This document shows, piece by piece, positions 1 to 6,935 of a DNA stretch of 25,198 bases. The translations under genes were made by a program, and so were the position numbers. The stretch is taken from NCBI GenBank assembly GCA_002440825.1, contig DJVH01000053.1, positions 1 to 25,198 on the forward strand, written 5' to 3'. Position 1 is the first letter of the stretch, and each line of letters opens with the position of its first letter. The DNA comes from Bacteriovoracaceae bacterium UBA6261 (GTDB taxonomy: Bacteria; Bdellovibrionota; Bacteriovoracia; Bacteriovoracales; Bacteriovoracaceae). Under the pieces are notes generated by a model. That model was not told the origin of the DNA. It did no database searches and was given only the letters and a program-made list of their open reading frames with translations.

Positions 1-1
1 G

Positions 2-787
2 GCCTATGAAGCTCACAAACTTGATGCGCGCCATCTCGCTCTCGCTTCATCCTCTCACTACGCTGATCCGGTACATACCGAACTCGTTCATGAGTGGTTA
101 GCGATGTATAAACTGAGTGAAGACAATCTTCGTTGTGGTGTTCAAACGCCGTCGCGCGAAGCTGTACGCGACTCACTTCTTTTAGCGCATTTAAAACCCA
201 ATCGCGGGCATAATAATTGCTCGGGAAAACACAGTGGCATTCTTTCAGTGTGCGTTCACAAAGGTTACGATGTGGCCCGCTATGATCAATACGATCACCC
301 TGTTCAAAAAGATATGATGAAACTTCTGAGTGAAGTTTATGAATACGATCTTTCAAATTCACCCTATGGTATTGATGGTTGCGGGATTCCCACCCTCGCG
401 ACACCGGTTTTCAACCTGGCCATTGGCCACGTCAATCTCTTTAAAAGTCAGAGCGGAAAACGCATTCTTGATGGCGTGTCCAAGCATCCCGATCTCATAT
501 CGGGTGCCGGAAATTTCCCGACAGAGATCACTCGCGCCACAAACGGCCGTGTGTTTGCCAAGGTCGGCGCTGAAGGTGTTTACTGTGCGCTTTCCCCTCA
601 AGATAATAGATATCTCGCCCTTAAGGTAAGAGACGGTGCTAATCGCGCTTCACAATTTGCGACAGCGGCCCTCTTAAAGAAATTTGGTTGCCTCCGAGAA
701 GATGAAGAAAAAGTTCTTCACAAGTTCCTTCATCCGCTGATTAAAAACTGGGAAGGCCTGGTTGTCGGCGACTTGAAAATACAATAG
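2..787 (+). CDS. L-asparaginase II family protein (5' end missing)
   Basis: This is the C-terminal part (about 261 residues) of a type II asparaginase of the Rhizobium etli ReAII/ReAV family, which hydrolyses L-asparagine to aspartate and ammonia. The reading frame is open from base 2, so the start lies upstream of the window. Seen: the family blocks DLRCG, HNNCSGKHSGIL (Cys at about base 218) and YGIDGCGIPT. In ReAV the Cys and Lys of CSGK and the Cys of DGCGIPT bind zinc near the active site, and all three are present here. The nucleophile Ser-x-x-Lys motif would lie in the missing roughly 80-100 N-terminal residues. An ATG at 104 is internal, because family-typical sequence (ALASSSHYADPVHTELVHEW) precedes it in frame. 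No convincing terminator follows. The family assignment is firm; substrate is inferred. Confidence 0.88.
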   Translation, partial: AYEAHKLDARHLALASSSHYADPVHTELVHEWLAMYKLSEDNLRCGVQTPSREAVRDSLLLAHLKPNRGHNNCSGKHSGILSVCVHKGYDVARYDQYDHPVQKDMMKLLSEVYEYDLSNSPYGIDGCGIPTLATPVFNLAIGHVNLFKSQSGKRILDGVSKHPDLISGAGNFPTEITRATNGRVFAKVGAEGVYCALSPQDNRYLALKVRDGANRASQFATAALLKKFGCLREDEEKVLHKFLHPLIKNWEGLVVGDLKIQ

Positions 788-823
788 CCAATAGTTATTG
801 TTGACCGTGAAAAAAAGTGACAC

Positions 824-853
824 TTGCCTCACCCGGGAGTTCCTTTGTGGTAT
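824..853 (+). promoter_or_regulatory. Candidate sigma-70-type promoter for the small secreted protein
   Basis: TTGCCT (824-829), an 18-bp spacer and TGGTAT (848-853) lie 30 bp before the ATG at 884. The match is moderate. A second possible -35, TTGACC, lies at 801-806. Confidence 0.3.
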
Positions 854-883
854 TTTCAAACAAACTTCAAAGAGGATAAAAAG

Positions 884-1339
884 ATGAAGATGATCTCAAT
901 GATTTTATTCTTATTTTCAACCCTTTTTTCGTCTGTGATTCAGGCTGAAATCAAACCAGCAAACGAAATGATACTAAAAAAAGATCTCGCGGTAGAGGCG
1001 GGAGCAACGAAACATTTTGGTAAAAAAAATATTTATAATAGTAGTTGTGCTCTCATTGTAGAAAATCGCACGGGTCAAGATTTAAAAATCGCAAAAGACA
1101 GTGTCTTGATCGTTGAAAAGGTTATCAGTGGAGTGAAAAAAATTGACCCTGGCTATCCGGAATCGGAGGCCATCACACATATTATTTTTCAAAGTAGAGA
1201 TGAAGAGCTGGAGAATGTCCTGCTCTCTCTTAGTTGTGAAAGCGGAATTTTCTACACAAAAGATGAAGCTTATATGAGCTATGTGTCCCCACAAAAAGTC
1301 CTTAAAAAATTTAATGATTTTATTGTGCAATCAAAGTGA
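884..1339 (+). CDS. Small secreted protein of unknown function
   Basis: I do not recognise this 151-residue protein. It starts with a clear Sec signal peptide: MKMISMILFLFSTLFSSVIQA, then EIKP, with likely cleavage after the Ala of VIQA. The mature part is about 130 residues and has two cysteines (NSSCALIV and LSLSCESG) that could form a disulfide in the periplasm. The ATG at 884 was chosen because AGAGG (871-875) sits at good spacing. An upstream TTG at 824 would add 20 residues that bury the signal peptide and overlap the promoter. The DUF3147-type gene begins 7 bp downstream, so the two are probably co-transcribed. Function is unknown; export is well supported. Confidence 0.72.
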   Translation: MKMISMILFLFSTLFSSVIQAEIKPANEMILKKDLAVEAGATKHFGKKNIYNSSCALIVENRTGQDLKIAKDSVLIVEKVISGVKKIDPGYPESEAITHIIFQSRDEELENVLLSLSCESGIFYTKDEAYMSYVSPQKVLKKFNDFIVQSK

Positions 1340-1346
1340 GAATCAA

Positions 1347-1694
1347 ATGTATCTGATCTTAAAAACTCTCATCACTGCAATCGTTGTCGTCGGTATTTCA
1401 GAAGCAGGTAAACGCTTTTCAATGATCGGAGGCCTATTAGCTTCTCTTCCTCTGACTTCATTGCTGGCCTTCATCTGGCTTTACAATGACACGAAAGATA
1501 TCAAGGCCGTGACAGATTTATCTTACACAATTTTCTGGATGGTTCTTCCATCGCTGTTCTTTTTTCTTTGTCTGCCTTTTCTTCTTAAGGTGGGATGGAA
1601 GTTTTATCCGGCCTTGATCACTTCTTCAGCATTGATGGCCGGAGTTTACTTCTTGTATATTCAAGGATTGAATATCTTGGGTATCAAGCTCTAA
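1347..1694 (+). CDS. DUF3147-type small integral membrane protein
   Basis: The protein has 115 residues and about four hydrophobic segments. It resembles the DUF3147 family: MYLILKTLITAIVVVGISE at the N-terminus, then GGLLASLPLTSLLAFIWLY, FWMVLPSLFFFLCLPFLL and a final hydrophobic helix. The family is inner-membrane and of unknown function. The ATG at 1347 is preferred to an in-frame upstream start at 1281, because the extra 22 residues would be polar, overlap the previous gene and not match the family. The Shine-Dalgarno is weak (GTGAGAA just upstream). The 7-bp gap from the secreted-protein gene implies translational coupling. The family call is from memory of the conserved pattern. Confidence 0.75.
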   Translation: MYLILKTLITAIVVVGISEAGKRFSMIGGLLASLPLTSLLAFIWLYNDTKDIKAVTDLSYTIFWMVLPSLFFFLCLPFLLKVGWKFYPALITSSALMAGVYFLYIQGLNILGIKL

Positions 1695-1696
1695 AC

Positions 1697-1725
1697 TTGC
1701 TCAAATCAGGACCGTGGTGTAAGAC
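1697..1725 (+). promoter_or_regulatory. Weak candidate promoter directly before yaeQ
   Basis: TTGCTC (1697-1702), a 17-bp spacer and TAAGAC (1720-1725) place the expected transcription start at or next to the ATG at 1732. There is no Shine-Dalgarno before that ATG, so a leaderless transcript is possible. The -10 match is only 3 of 6. Confidence 0.22.
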
Positions 1726-1731
1726 TCTTTC

Positions 1732-2277
1732 ATGGCCTTAAAAGCAACCATTCATAAAGCAAAATTGTCGATTGCCAATCTCAATCTACATCACTATCAA
1801 GACTACCAGTTAACGCTGGCAAAACATCCCTCTGAAACAGATCTTCGCTTGATGTACAGACTGATTGCCTTTGCTTTGCACTCTCATGAAGAGTTGGAAT
1901 TTACCAAAGGACTCTCCACGGATTCCGAACCGGATCTCTGGAAGCTCAACTATGACGGAAGTATCGACCACTGGATTGAGCTCGGTCACTTGGACGAGAG
2001 ACGCATCCGTCAGGCCTGTGGCCGGGCGAAAATGGTCTCTGTCTTTACTTACCAAAACCAAATGAGTCTCAATTGGTTTGAAGAAGTAAAAAATATTGTT
2101 CCTCGCTTTGATCATTTGAACGTGACACACCTGAGTGTTCTCGATGGTCAGGATCTGGAAGCCTTCGCAGAAAGAGGAATGAATCTGGGCCTTACCATTG
2201 AAGACGATGAAATTTGGTTGTCCAATGACAACGCTCGCATCCATCTTGAATTTAAAAAAGTAAAAACAGCAAAATAA
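1732..2277 (+). CDS. yaeQ: YaeQ family protein
   Basis: The protein has 181 residues, the usual length for YaeQ. The family fingerprint is complete: MALKATIHKAKLSIANL at the start, RLIAFALH at 44-51, then EPDLWKLNYDGSIDHWIELG, DERRIRQACGRA and VFTYQ. YaeQ proteins have a PD-(D/E)XK nuclease-like fold. E. coli YaeQ was linked to suppression of rfaH loss, but the biochemical role is not settled. The start is fixed by the family N-terminus even though no Shine-Dalgarno is visible. The DUF6172 gene follows after 9 bp and probably shares the transcript. Confidence 0.9.
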   Translation: MALKATIHKAKLSIANLNLHHYQDYQLTLAKHPSETDLRLMYRLIAFALHSHEELEFTKGLSTDSEPDLWKLNYDGSIDHWIELGHLDERRIRQACGRAKMVSVFTYQNQMSLNWFEEVKNIVPRFDHLNVTHLSVLDGQDLEAFAERGMNLGLTIEDDEIWLSNDNARIHLEFKKVKTAK

Positions 2278-2286
2278 GGATTAAAA

Positions 2287-2577
2287 ATGAAAAAGAATTT
2301 TCAGTTAACGGACACAAAACTGGCACCTGCAAGACAAGTCGATGCAGTAAAACATGAGATCAAAAAATACATTGCCAGAGAAAGAAGGAAAAAACTTTCT
2401 GAGGATTTTGATCATTGGGATTTCGACTGCAAAATCGGCGAAGATTCGTCAAAGAGTCACGAGGTCTCCCTCAGTGATATCAATAAATCCATCGATGAAT
2501 TTGTCGCTAAAGATTTAAAAAGTTTTTATCTTGAAATTCTGGCCAAGCAAGCTCGTCGGCTGAAAAAAAGCCTCTAG
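2287..2577 (+). CDS. DUF6172 family small basic protein
   Basis: This 96-residue, lysine-rich soluble protein matches the pattern I recall for DUF6172. It begins MKKNFQLTDTKLAPARQVDAVK, then KKYIARERRKKLSEDFDHWDFDCKIG, and ends in a predicted helix rich in Lys and Arg. Its function is unknown. The basic, compact nature would fit nucleic-acid binding, but that is inference. AAGGA upstream (about 2276-2280) overlaps the yaeQ stop region and gives good spacing to the ATG at 2287. Tight linkage to yaeQ suggests co-expression. It is convergent with the phosphatase gene, 15 bp from its stop. Confidence 0.75.
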   Translation: MKKNFQLTDTKLAPARQVDAVKHEIKKYIARERRKKLSEDFDHWDFDCKIGEDSSKSHEVSLSDINKSIDEFVAKDLKSFYLEILAKQARRLKKSL

Positions 2578-2592
2578 CTTAACAATGAGATC

Positions 2593-3393
2593 TTAGAAGC
2601 GGGCGTAATAATCTTTCCAGTATTGGGCCGCTTCGCTCTTTGCCTGCGCTTTATCCTTAAGAATTGATTCCAGTCTGCGCTCAAGTGTTTTCAAAGTGTA
2701 ACCAGGAACCAATGTTTCTTTCTTGTAGGACGCAAACGTTCTTACGCGAAGATCATTGGAAATGAAATTAAAAGCAGGAAGAGCGAATAATTCGACTTCA
2801 GAGAAATAGTAATTTACATCCGGAAGCCTTTTTACCGGAAGAGTTGAATCAAAGAACGTTGCTTCACAACGAACATCACGGATAAAGATATCTGCATCAA
2901 GATTCAGATCGCGTTTTAAATCAGAATAAACCAACTGATCAACCTGAGCATTGTCTCCAAACATCAGAACGTGAAGGTTATCACCAGCAGCAAGAGTTTG
3001 TTTTTCTCTCTCAATAATCGTTTTGATTGTTTTATATTTAAATTCGTAAGTCGGCGCTTTCGTCTCTTTTGTTTTCAGGTAAGAATAGCCCGCAGGAAAA
3101 TGATGTTTGGAAATCCAGGCCTGCGCCTTAAAAGTCATCGCCAATGCCGCTGAAACATAATGGAAACGGATTTCTTCATCGGCCTTGCGTGCCTCGCCTT
3201 TCATCTCACTAAATAAATCGCGCATTTCAAAATAAGGAACTTTGCGAAGAAAGTGATACGCCTGCTCCATCGGTTTTCCCATGGAATTGGATTTTTTAAG
3301 TGTGTCGTCCAGGTCGGAAATGATGACGGTTTTTGCAAAGAGCGGTAAGGAATATAAGAACAAACAAACAAAAACTAAAACACGTCTAGACAT
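2593..3393 (-). CDS. Exported App1/lipin-like (DUF2183) HAD-type phosphatase
   Basis: The protein has 266 residues with a Sec signal peptide (cleavage near residue 20, FA|KT). HAD motif I is VIISDLDDTLKKS (Asp27, Asp29), the DxDDTxK pattern of App1/DUF2183 proteins. Residues around 148-160 read LMFGDNAQVDQLVY, resembling the GD..x.D..IY motif of that family. Yeast App1 is a Mg-dependent phosphatidate phosphatase. A periplasmic lipid or phospho-ester phosphatase is therefore the likely role, but the substrate is inferred. The ATG at 3393 is chosen because GGAGAG lies about 5 nt upstream. A GTG at 3399 would abut that site too closely. A good promoter is at 3445-3473. Confidence 0.75.
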   Translation of the reverse strand: MSRRVLVFVCLFLYSLPLFAKTVIISDLDDTLKKSNSMGKPMEQAYHFLRKVPYFEMRDLFSEMKGEARKADEEIRFHYVSAALAMTFKAQAWISKHHFPAGYSYLKTKETKAPTYEFKYKTIKTIIEREKQTLAAGDNLHVLMFGDNAQVDQLVYSDLKRDLNLDADIFIRDVRCEATFFDSTLPVKRLPDVNYYFSEVELFALPAFNFISNDLRVRTFASYKKETLVPGYTLKTLERRLESILKDKAQAKSEAAQYWKDYYARF

Positions 3394-3444
3394 AATCACT
3401 CTCCGAAGGCGATTTCACTCTTTCTTTTTTAAAGGCCTGCTTCT

Positions 3445-3473
3445 ATGATAGGCGCCTATTGCACACTTGTAAA
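3445..3473 (-). promoter_or_regulatory. Promoter of the App1-like phosphatase gene
   Basis: Read on the minus strand: TTTACA (3473-3468), a 17-bp spacer and TATCAT (3450-3445). Each hexamer differs from consensus at one position and the spacing is ideal. The spacer contains most of the palindrome at 3448-3459. Confidence 0.55.
3448..3459. promoter_or_regulatory. 12-bp perfect palindrome, candidate operator
   Basis: ATAGGCGCCTAT is a perfect dyad in the 99-bp gap between two divergent genes. It overlaps the -10 of the minus-strand promoter and also the end of a plus-strand TATGAT (3444-3449). A bound repressor could affect both genes. Only one copy was noticed. Confidence 0.35.
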
Positions 3474-3492
3474 TTAAAGGAAAATATCAACA

Positions 3493-4077
3493 ATGGGCCT
3501 CATGTATCTTTTTCCGGTCAGCGATGACGAGACAGAACGTACAGAAATTAAAACTGATAAAAAAACCGGTGACAAGGCCATCGTGCTGAAAACATATGGG
3601 TTGCCGATGGTGTTTTGGTCTTACCTGGCCGGCTGTTTTATCATCTTCTTTGCGATGTGGCTGGCAAGCAGGGCCACGCTGACGAAGCTTCTGGCGTACG
3701 ATGATCCGACTTTGAATGCTCTAGGCTATCTGGTCTATGCCACACTCATTATTGCTCCACTTGTTCTCCTGGGATTCTTTTTCTATGAAAAGTTCATGGT
3801 GAAGTCAGGGAAAACGTTAAAACTCATTTTCCGTGTTTTCTTTTTTCCGGTTTATTCAAAAACAATTGCTCTGGACGAAAAAGACGCTTTTTTCGTGGAA
3901 CATTTTATGGATTCTCCCAATATGGCGAAGATCTATAACAAAGAAGAACTCCGTGGATTTGAGAATAAAGGCTATTTTGAATTGCGCGCACTCTCTCATG
4001 GAAAAAAAGTTCTGGTTGACCGCCATACGCGAAAAGCTGACCTGGTAAAAATCAAGGATCTCCTCTCACGTTACTAG
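3493..4077 (+). CDS. Two-TM membrane protein of unknown function
   Basis: I do not recognise this 194-residue protein. A charged N-terminal region (DDETERTEIKTDKKTGDKA) precedes two transmembrane segments, about residues 38-60 (PMVFWSYLAGCFIIFFAMWLA) and 77-100 (LGYLVYATLIIAPLVLLGFFF). A cytosolic C-terminal domain of about 90 residues follows, ending in KADLVKIKDLLSRY. The layout resembles small membrane proteins with a PH-like domain after a TM hairpin, but no motif proves that. AAAGG (3476-3480) precedes the ATG at 3493. It diverges from the phosphatase gene and shares the palindrome-bearing gap. Its stop lies 39 bp before the DUF2723-type gene. Confidence 0.7.
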   Translation: MGLMYLFPVSDDETERTEIKTDKKTGDKAIVLKTYGLPMVFWSYLAGCFIIFFAMWLASRATLTKLLAYDDPTLNALGYLVYATLIIAPLVLLGFFFYEKFMVKSGKTLKLIFRVFFFPVYSKTIALDEKDAFFVEHFMDSPNMAKIYNKEELRGFENKGYFELRALSHGKKVLVDRHTRKADLVKIKDLLSRY

Positions 4078-4082
4078 AGTTC

Positions 4083-4111
4083 TTGAATCTTTTTCATTTA
4101 AGTGCAATTAT
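4083..4111 (+). promoter_or_regulatory. Candidate extended -10 promoter before the DUF2723-type gene
   Basis: TTGAAT (4083-4088), a 17-bp spacer ending in TGC, and AATTAT (4106-4111). The -10 ends 5 bp before the ATG at 4117, and no Shine-Dalgarno is present. A leaderless or nearly leaderless transcript is predicted if this promoter is used. Confidence 0.4.
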
Positions 4112-4116
4112 TTTTC

Positions 4117-5907
4117 ATGAGAAAAATTCTGGCGCTTAAAAATCTTCCACCATTGATTCTTCTTCTGATAGCAGGGCTGTATTTTTTTCTTCTTCCCAGA
4201 TCCATTCAAGGTGGAGATACAGCGGAATTAGTCACAGCGGCCAGAGGTCTTTTTGTCGCTCACCCCCCTGGCTATCCCCTATGGATTTTTCTGCAATCGG
4301 CCTGGCTCTATCTGATAGCTCCCACCAATGCTTTTTTTTGTGCCAGTGTCTTAAATGTTTTTTACGCTCTGGCCGTTCTTGCCCTGGTGGCATGGACGCT
4401 CAAAGAAAAACCCGTCATGGCCTTTCTTTTAATTCTCCAGCTGGCCTTTACCAGTGCCTTTATAGAGTCTGCTCTTTTGCCGGATGTTTTCTCTTTTCAT
4501 GCACTTTTCATTGCCGGCATCTGTTCTCTCTATCTTTCAGGGTATGCGAAAAGATTTTTCTTTGTTCCTTTTTTCATCGCTCTGGGCATGGCCCATCACC
4601 ATACGATCATTTTTCTCGCTCCGCTTTTAGCTGGTCTATTTTACGAGGCGCTGAACTCAAAAGAGGAGCTCAAACAATTGGCCCTAGGATTAGTCAGTGG
4701 TTTTTTCCTTGTCGTGATTTTTTACCTGAGTTTGCTGGGCTTTAATACAGAGTCTTATTTTTCATGGGGAAACATTCACTCAGTGAAAGATCTGTTGAAT
4801 CATTTTTTGCGAACAGATTATGGCACTCTTTCCTTTGCTCCGGCCTCTGCCAGACCACAAGACCACTTTGCGGCCCTGTTCTTTTTTTTCAAAACAACTG
4901 CGCTTGAATGGGGAATGGTCGTTTTGCTTGCGCTCACTTTTGTGAAGAAAAAAAATCTTCAGTTAAAGTCGCTTTCTCTGCTCCTGAGCCTCCTGGCGAG
5001 CCTGGTCTTTTTTCTGATGGTTAATTTTCAGGTCTCCGGTATGGGCAAAGAAATCCTTATTCGCTTTCACGTCATGCCGGCCGTTCTGTTGGCTTTTACG
5101 ACGGCGCACTTTTTAAAGGAAGCTGAGTTCAACAAATCAATTGAAAAGCTTGTGGGTGGAGCCGCGCTTTTAGTCGTTCTCGTCTTGGGCTTTCTGAATG
5201 TCACCCGGTTGCAGTCGCTCAGAAAAGATGAAGTTATTCAGCATTACGCTGAAGATGTCTTAAGAATGGCAGAACTATCCAAGGCGAAACTCATTCTCGC
5301 GGATAATGACAATTCTTATTTTGCCATTAAGTATCTTCAGTACGAAAAGCAAAATACCGACGCTGCCGTCGTTTCAACCTCCCTTCTTTTTCATCCCTGG
5401 ATGAATAAAAAAATTGAGGAGACTATTCCAGGTTTTGTTCTGAATAATAAAGAAACAATCTGGCGGGAAAAAAAACTCCATCTGGAGGAAGACTTAATTT
5501 CTCCTAATAGTAGAAATGGAATTCTTTGGACAAATAAAGATTCGCCTGCAGGTAATTTCAGTGTCACTCAATTGCCTGTGGGAAAATTGATTTCTCAGTC
5601 AGTACCACTACTGCAAACGAGAGAGCATCTGCTTCGTTTGGAAAGACCTGAGGTTTTCGAAAATATTCAAAGCTACAGTAAGAAATTTTTATTTTCTCAA
5701 TATGCCTGGCCATATTTGCAAAAGGGATTTGAATTTTTTCAAAAAGGCGATAAAGAAAAGGCAGTAGCTCAGTGGCAAATGGCCCTCAAAATCGTTCCCT
5801 GGTGTGCCCCGGCCTTGATCAATCTCTGTGAAGTGGATAAAACAAAAGCGGACTGTTCACCGCCCCATATGGAAGAAGTAAAACAGTCCGCGGAAGATTT
5901 TTTTTAA
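4117..5907 (+). CDS. DUF2723-type polytopic membrane protein (glycosyltransferase-C-like) with TPR-like tail
   Basis: The protein has 596 residues. The first 370 or so form about ten transmembrane helices. Near the N-terminus, GGDTAELVTAARGLFVAHPPGYPLW is the DUF2723 signature; members resemble protein O-mannosyltransferases and other GT-C enzymes that use lipid-linked sugars, with the Asp of the GD motif as likely catalytic residue. The later part is soluble and probably extracytoplasmic. The last 60 residues contain a TPR-like helix pair (LQKGFEFFQKGDKEKAVAQWQMALKIVP). Sugar donor and acceptor are unknown. The start is uncertain: ATG 4117 and GTG 4102 both lack a ribosome site, and I chose ATG because the promoter would start transcription beside it. 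It ends in a 4-bp stop-codon overlap with the convergent hydrolase gene. Confidence 0.82.
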   Translation: MRKILALKNLPPLILLLIAGLYFFLLPRSIQGGDTAELVTAARGLFVAHPPGYPLWIFLQSAWLYLIAPTNAFFCASVLNVFYALAVLALVAWTLKEKPVMAFLLILQLAFTSAFIESALLPDVFSFHALFIAGICSLYLSGYAKRFFFVPFFIALGMAHHHTIIFLAPLLAGLFYEALNSKEELKQLALGLVSGFFLVVIFYLSLLGFNTESYFSWGNIHSVKDLLNHFLRTDYGTLSFAPASARPQDHFAALFFFFKTTALEWGMVVLLALTFVKKKNLQLKSLSLLLSLLASLVFFLMVNFQVSGMGKEILIRFHVMPAVLLAFTTAHFLKEAEFNKSIEKLVGGAALLVVLVLGFLNVTRLQSLRKDEVIQHYAEDVLRMAELSKAKLILADNDNSYFAIKYLQYEKQNTDAAVVSTSLLFHPWMNKKIEETIPGFVLNNKETIWREKKLHLEEDLISPNSRNGILWTNKDSPAGNFSVTQLPVGKLISQSVPLLQTREHLLRLERPEVFENIQSYSKKFLFSQYAWPYLQKGFEFFQKGDKEKAVAQWQMALKIVPWCAPALINLCEVDKTKADCSPPHMEEVKQSAEDFF

Positions 5908-6926
5908 CGGAAAAATTCGACGAGCTCACCGACAGCGACATTTCTGTTTTCATCGCGATCCATGAACACTTCATGCTTACTTGATTTCAAAAAGACGTGC
6001 TTGCAGTTTGGCGCCTGCTTGCAGAATTCGGCCATTTCCGCTGGCTCAGAGTAAGATTCAATTCCTGCATTGATCACAATCATGGGAGTACTGATTTCAT
6101 GGTAGCGCGAACGAAGAGGATTTGTTCCTTTCATGATCTCAAGAATCCAACGGTTCGAAACGCCTCCCACTTTAGTTTTTGGATAGGCTTCAAACATTCC
6201 CATCGCCATTTTAAAACGCTCAGGGCTTGTCGTGAATGTGTTGTCTTCAAACTTGCCTGTTCCATCGAAGGGCTTTTGTCCAATGGCAAATTTCGCCCCT
6301 TTACCGGCAGCAACCATTGCCTGAACAATTGAACGTGCTGTCAGGTAGGAATAAGGTTTCGTCTGAATTTTCAGCATTGGTGAACCGAGAACCGCCTTTT
6401 CAAACATCTTGGGATTTCTCAACAGAACTGCTGTTCCAATTCCAGCGCCCATGGAGTGAGCGAGAAGAAATTTATGTTCACATCTCTTGTCGAGATTTTG
6501 AAGTTTCACAAATGTCTCTACATCTTTTACGTAATTTTCAAATTTATCAATATGGCCCATGTCCGAAGGATTCGCCATACGTCCCGACTGGCCCTGACCT
6601 CTGTGATCCATCAGGTAGTAGTCCATATTTTTTCCAGTTGGAGTTTGAAGAAGATCGTAGACAACTTCAGCGTATTTCTCGATCGGTTCAGTTCGTCCGG
6701 GAAGAATGACGAGACAGTTTTGAGCAGAAGGTGAATTCAAGGTTCTGTAATGAATCTTGACTCCTTCAGCGCCATCAAAAGTTCCTTCTTTCATTTTTTG
6801 AATGAGAGGAGAAATTTTGGCAGAGTAATCGCTCTGGTAATTTTTTTCGCTGATAGCGAAAGCAGAAGGTGAAAGCATCGAGAGAATGACTGTCGAAAGA
6901 ATGACTGTGGAGTTACTCAATTTCAT
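5904..6926 (-). CDS. Exported alpha/beta hydrolase, lysophospholipase/monoacylglycerol lipase-like
   Basis: The protein has 340 residues with a Sec signal peptide (cleavage near residue 24, AFA|IS). The Hydrolase_4 fold is visible: LVILPGRTEPIEKY (oxyanion strand-loop), YYLMDHRGQGQSGR at 104-116 as in PldB/MGL enzymes, nucleophile Ser158 in LLAHSMGAG, and His318 in SSKHEVFMD. The first position of the nucleophile elbow is Ala rather than Gly, and the usual acid Asp position reads NAGIESYSEP, so Glu290 or Glu294 may serve; this is odd but tolerable. Role: probably ester hydrolysis of membrane or prey lipids in the periplasm, inferred from family and export. GGGGGA precedes the ATG, 9 bp after the ferredoxin stop, so it is the last gene of the pnp operon. 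Confidence 0.85.
   Translation of the reverse strand: MKLSNSTVILSTVILSMLSPSAFAISEKNYQSDYSAKISPLIQKMKEGTFDGAEGVKIHYRTLNSPSAQNCLVILPGRTEPIEKYAEVVYDLLQTPTGKNMDYYLMDHRGQGQSGRMANPSDMGHIDKFENYVKDVETFVKLQNLDKRCEHKFLLAHSMGAGIGTAVLLRNPKMFEKAVLGSPMLKIQTKPYSYLTARSIVQAMVAAGKGAKFAIGQKPFDGTGKFEDNTFTTSPERFKMAMGMFEAYPKTKVGGVSNRWILEIMKGTNPLRSRYHEISTPMIVINAGIESYSEPAEMAEFCKQAPNCKHVFLKSSKHEVFMDRDENRNVAVGELVEFFR
6881..6910 (-). repeat. 15-bp tandem duplication inside a signal peptide
   Basis: Two adjacent 15-bp units (6881-6895 and 6896-6910) agree at 13 of 15 positions and encode TVILS twice in the hydrophobic core of the hydrolase signal peptide. The reading frame is kept. Confidence 0.7.
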
Positions 6927-6935
6927 AATGTCCCC

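Noticed and set aside
104..106. ATG as start of the asparaginase
   Set aside because: Family-like sequence continues upstream in frame to base 2, so the gene is truncated by the window edge.
780..801. Inverted repeat ACAATA/TATTGT after the asparaginase as a terminator
   Set aside because: The stem is six A/T-rich pairs with no T-tract.
824..883. In-frame TTG extension of the small secreted protein
   Set aside because: It would add 20 polar residues before a clear signal peptide, and AGAGG serves the ATG at 884.
4281..4745. 154-residue open frame on the plus strand
   Set aside because: It lies within the DUF2723-type gene in another frame and has Cys/Phe/Ser-rich composition typical of a shadow frame.
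6236..6734. Plus-strand open frames opposite the hydrolase
   Set aside because: The minus strand encodes a full alpha/beta hydrolase with catalytic motifs; the opposite frames show no family pattern or ribosome site.
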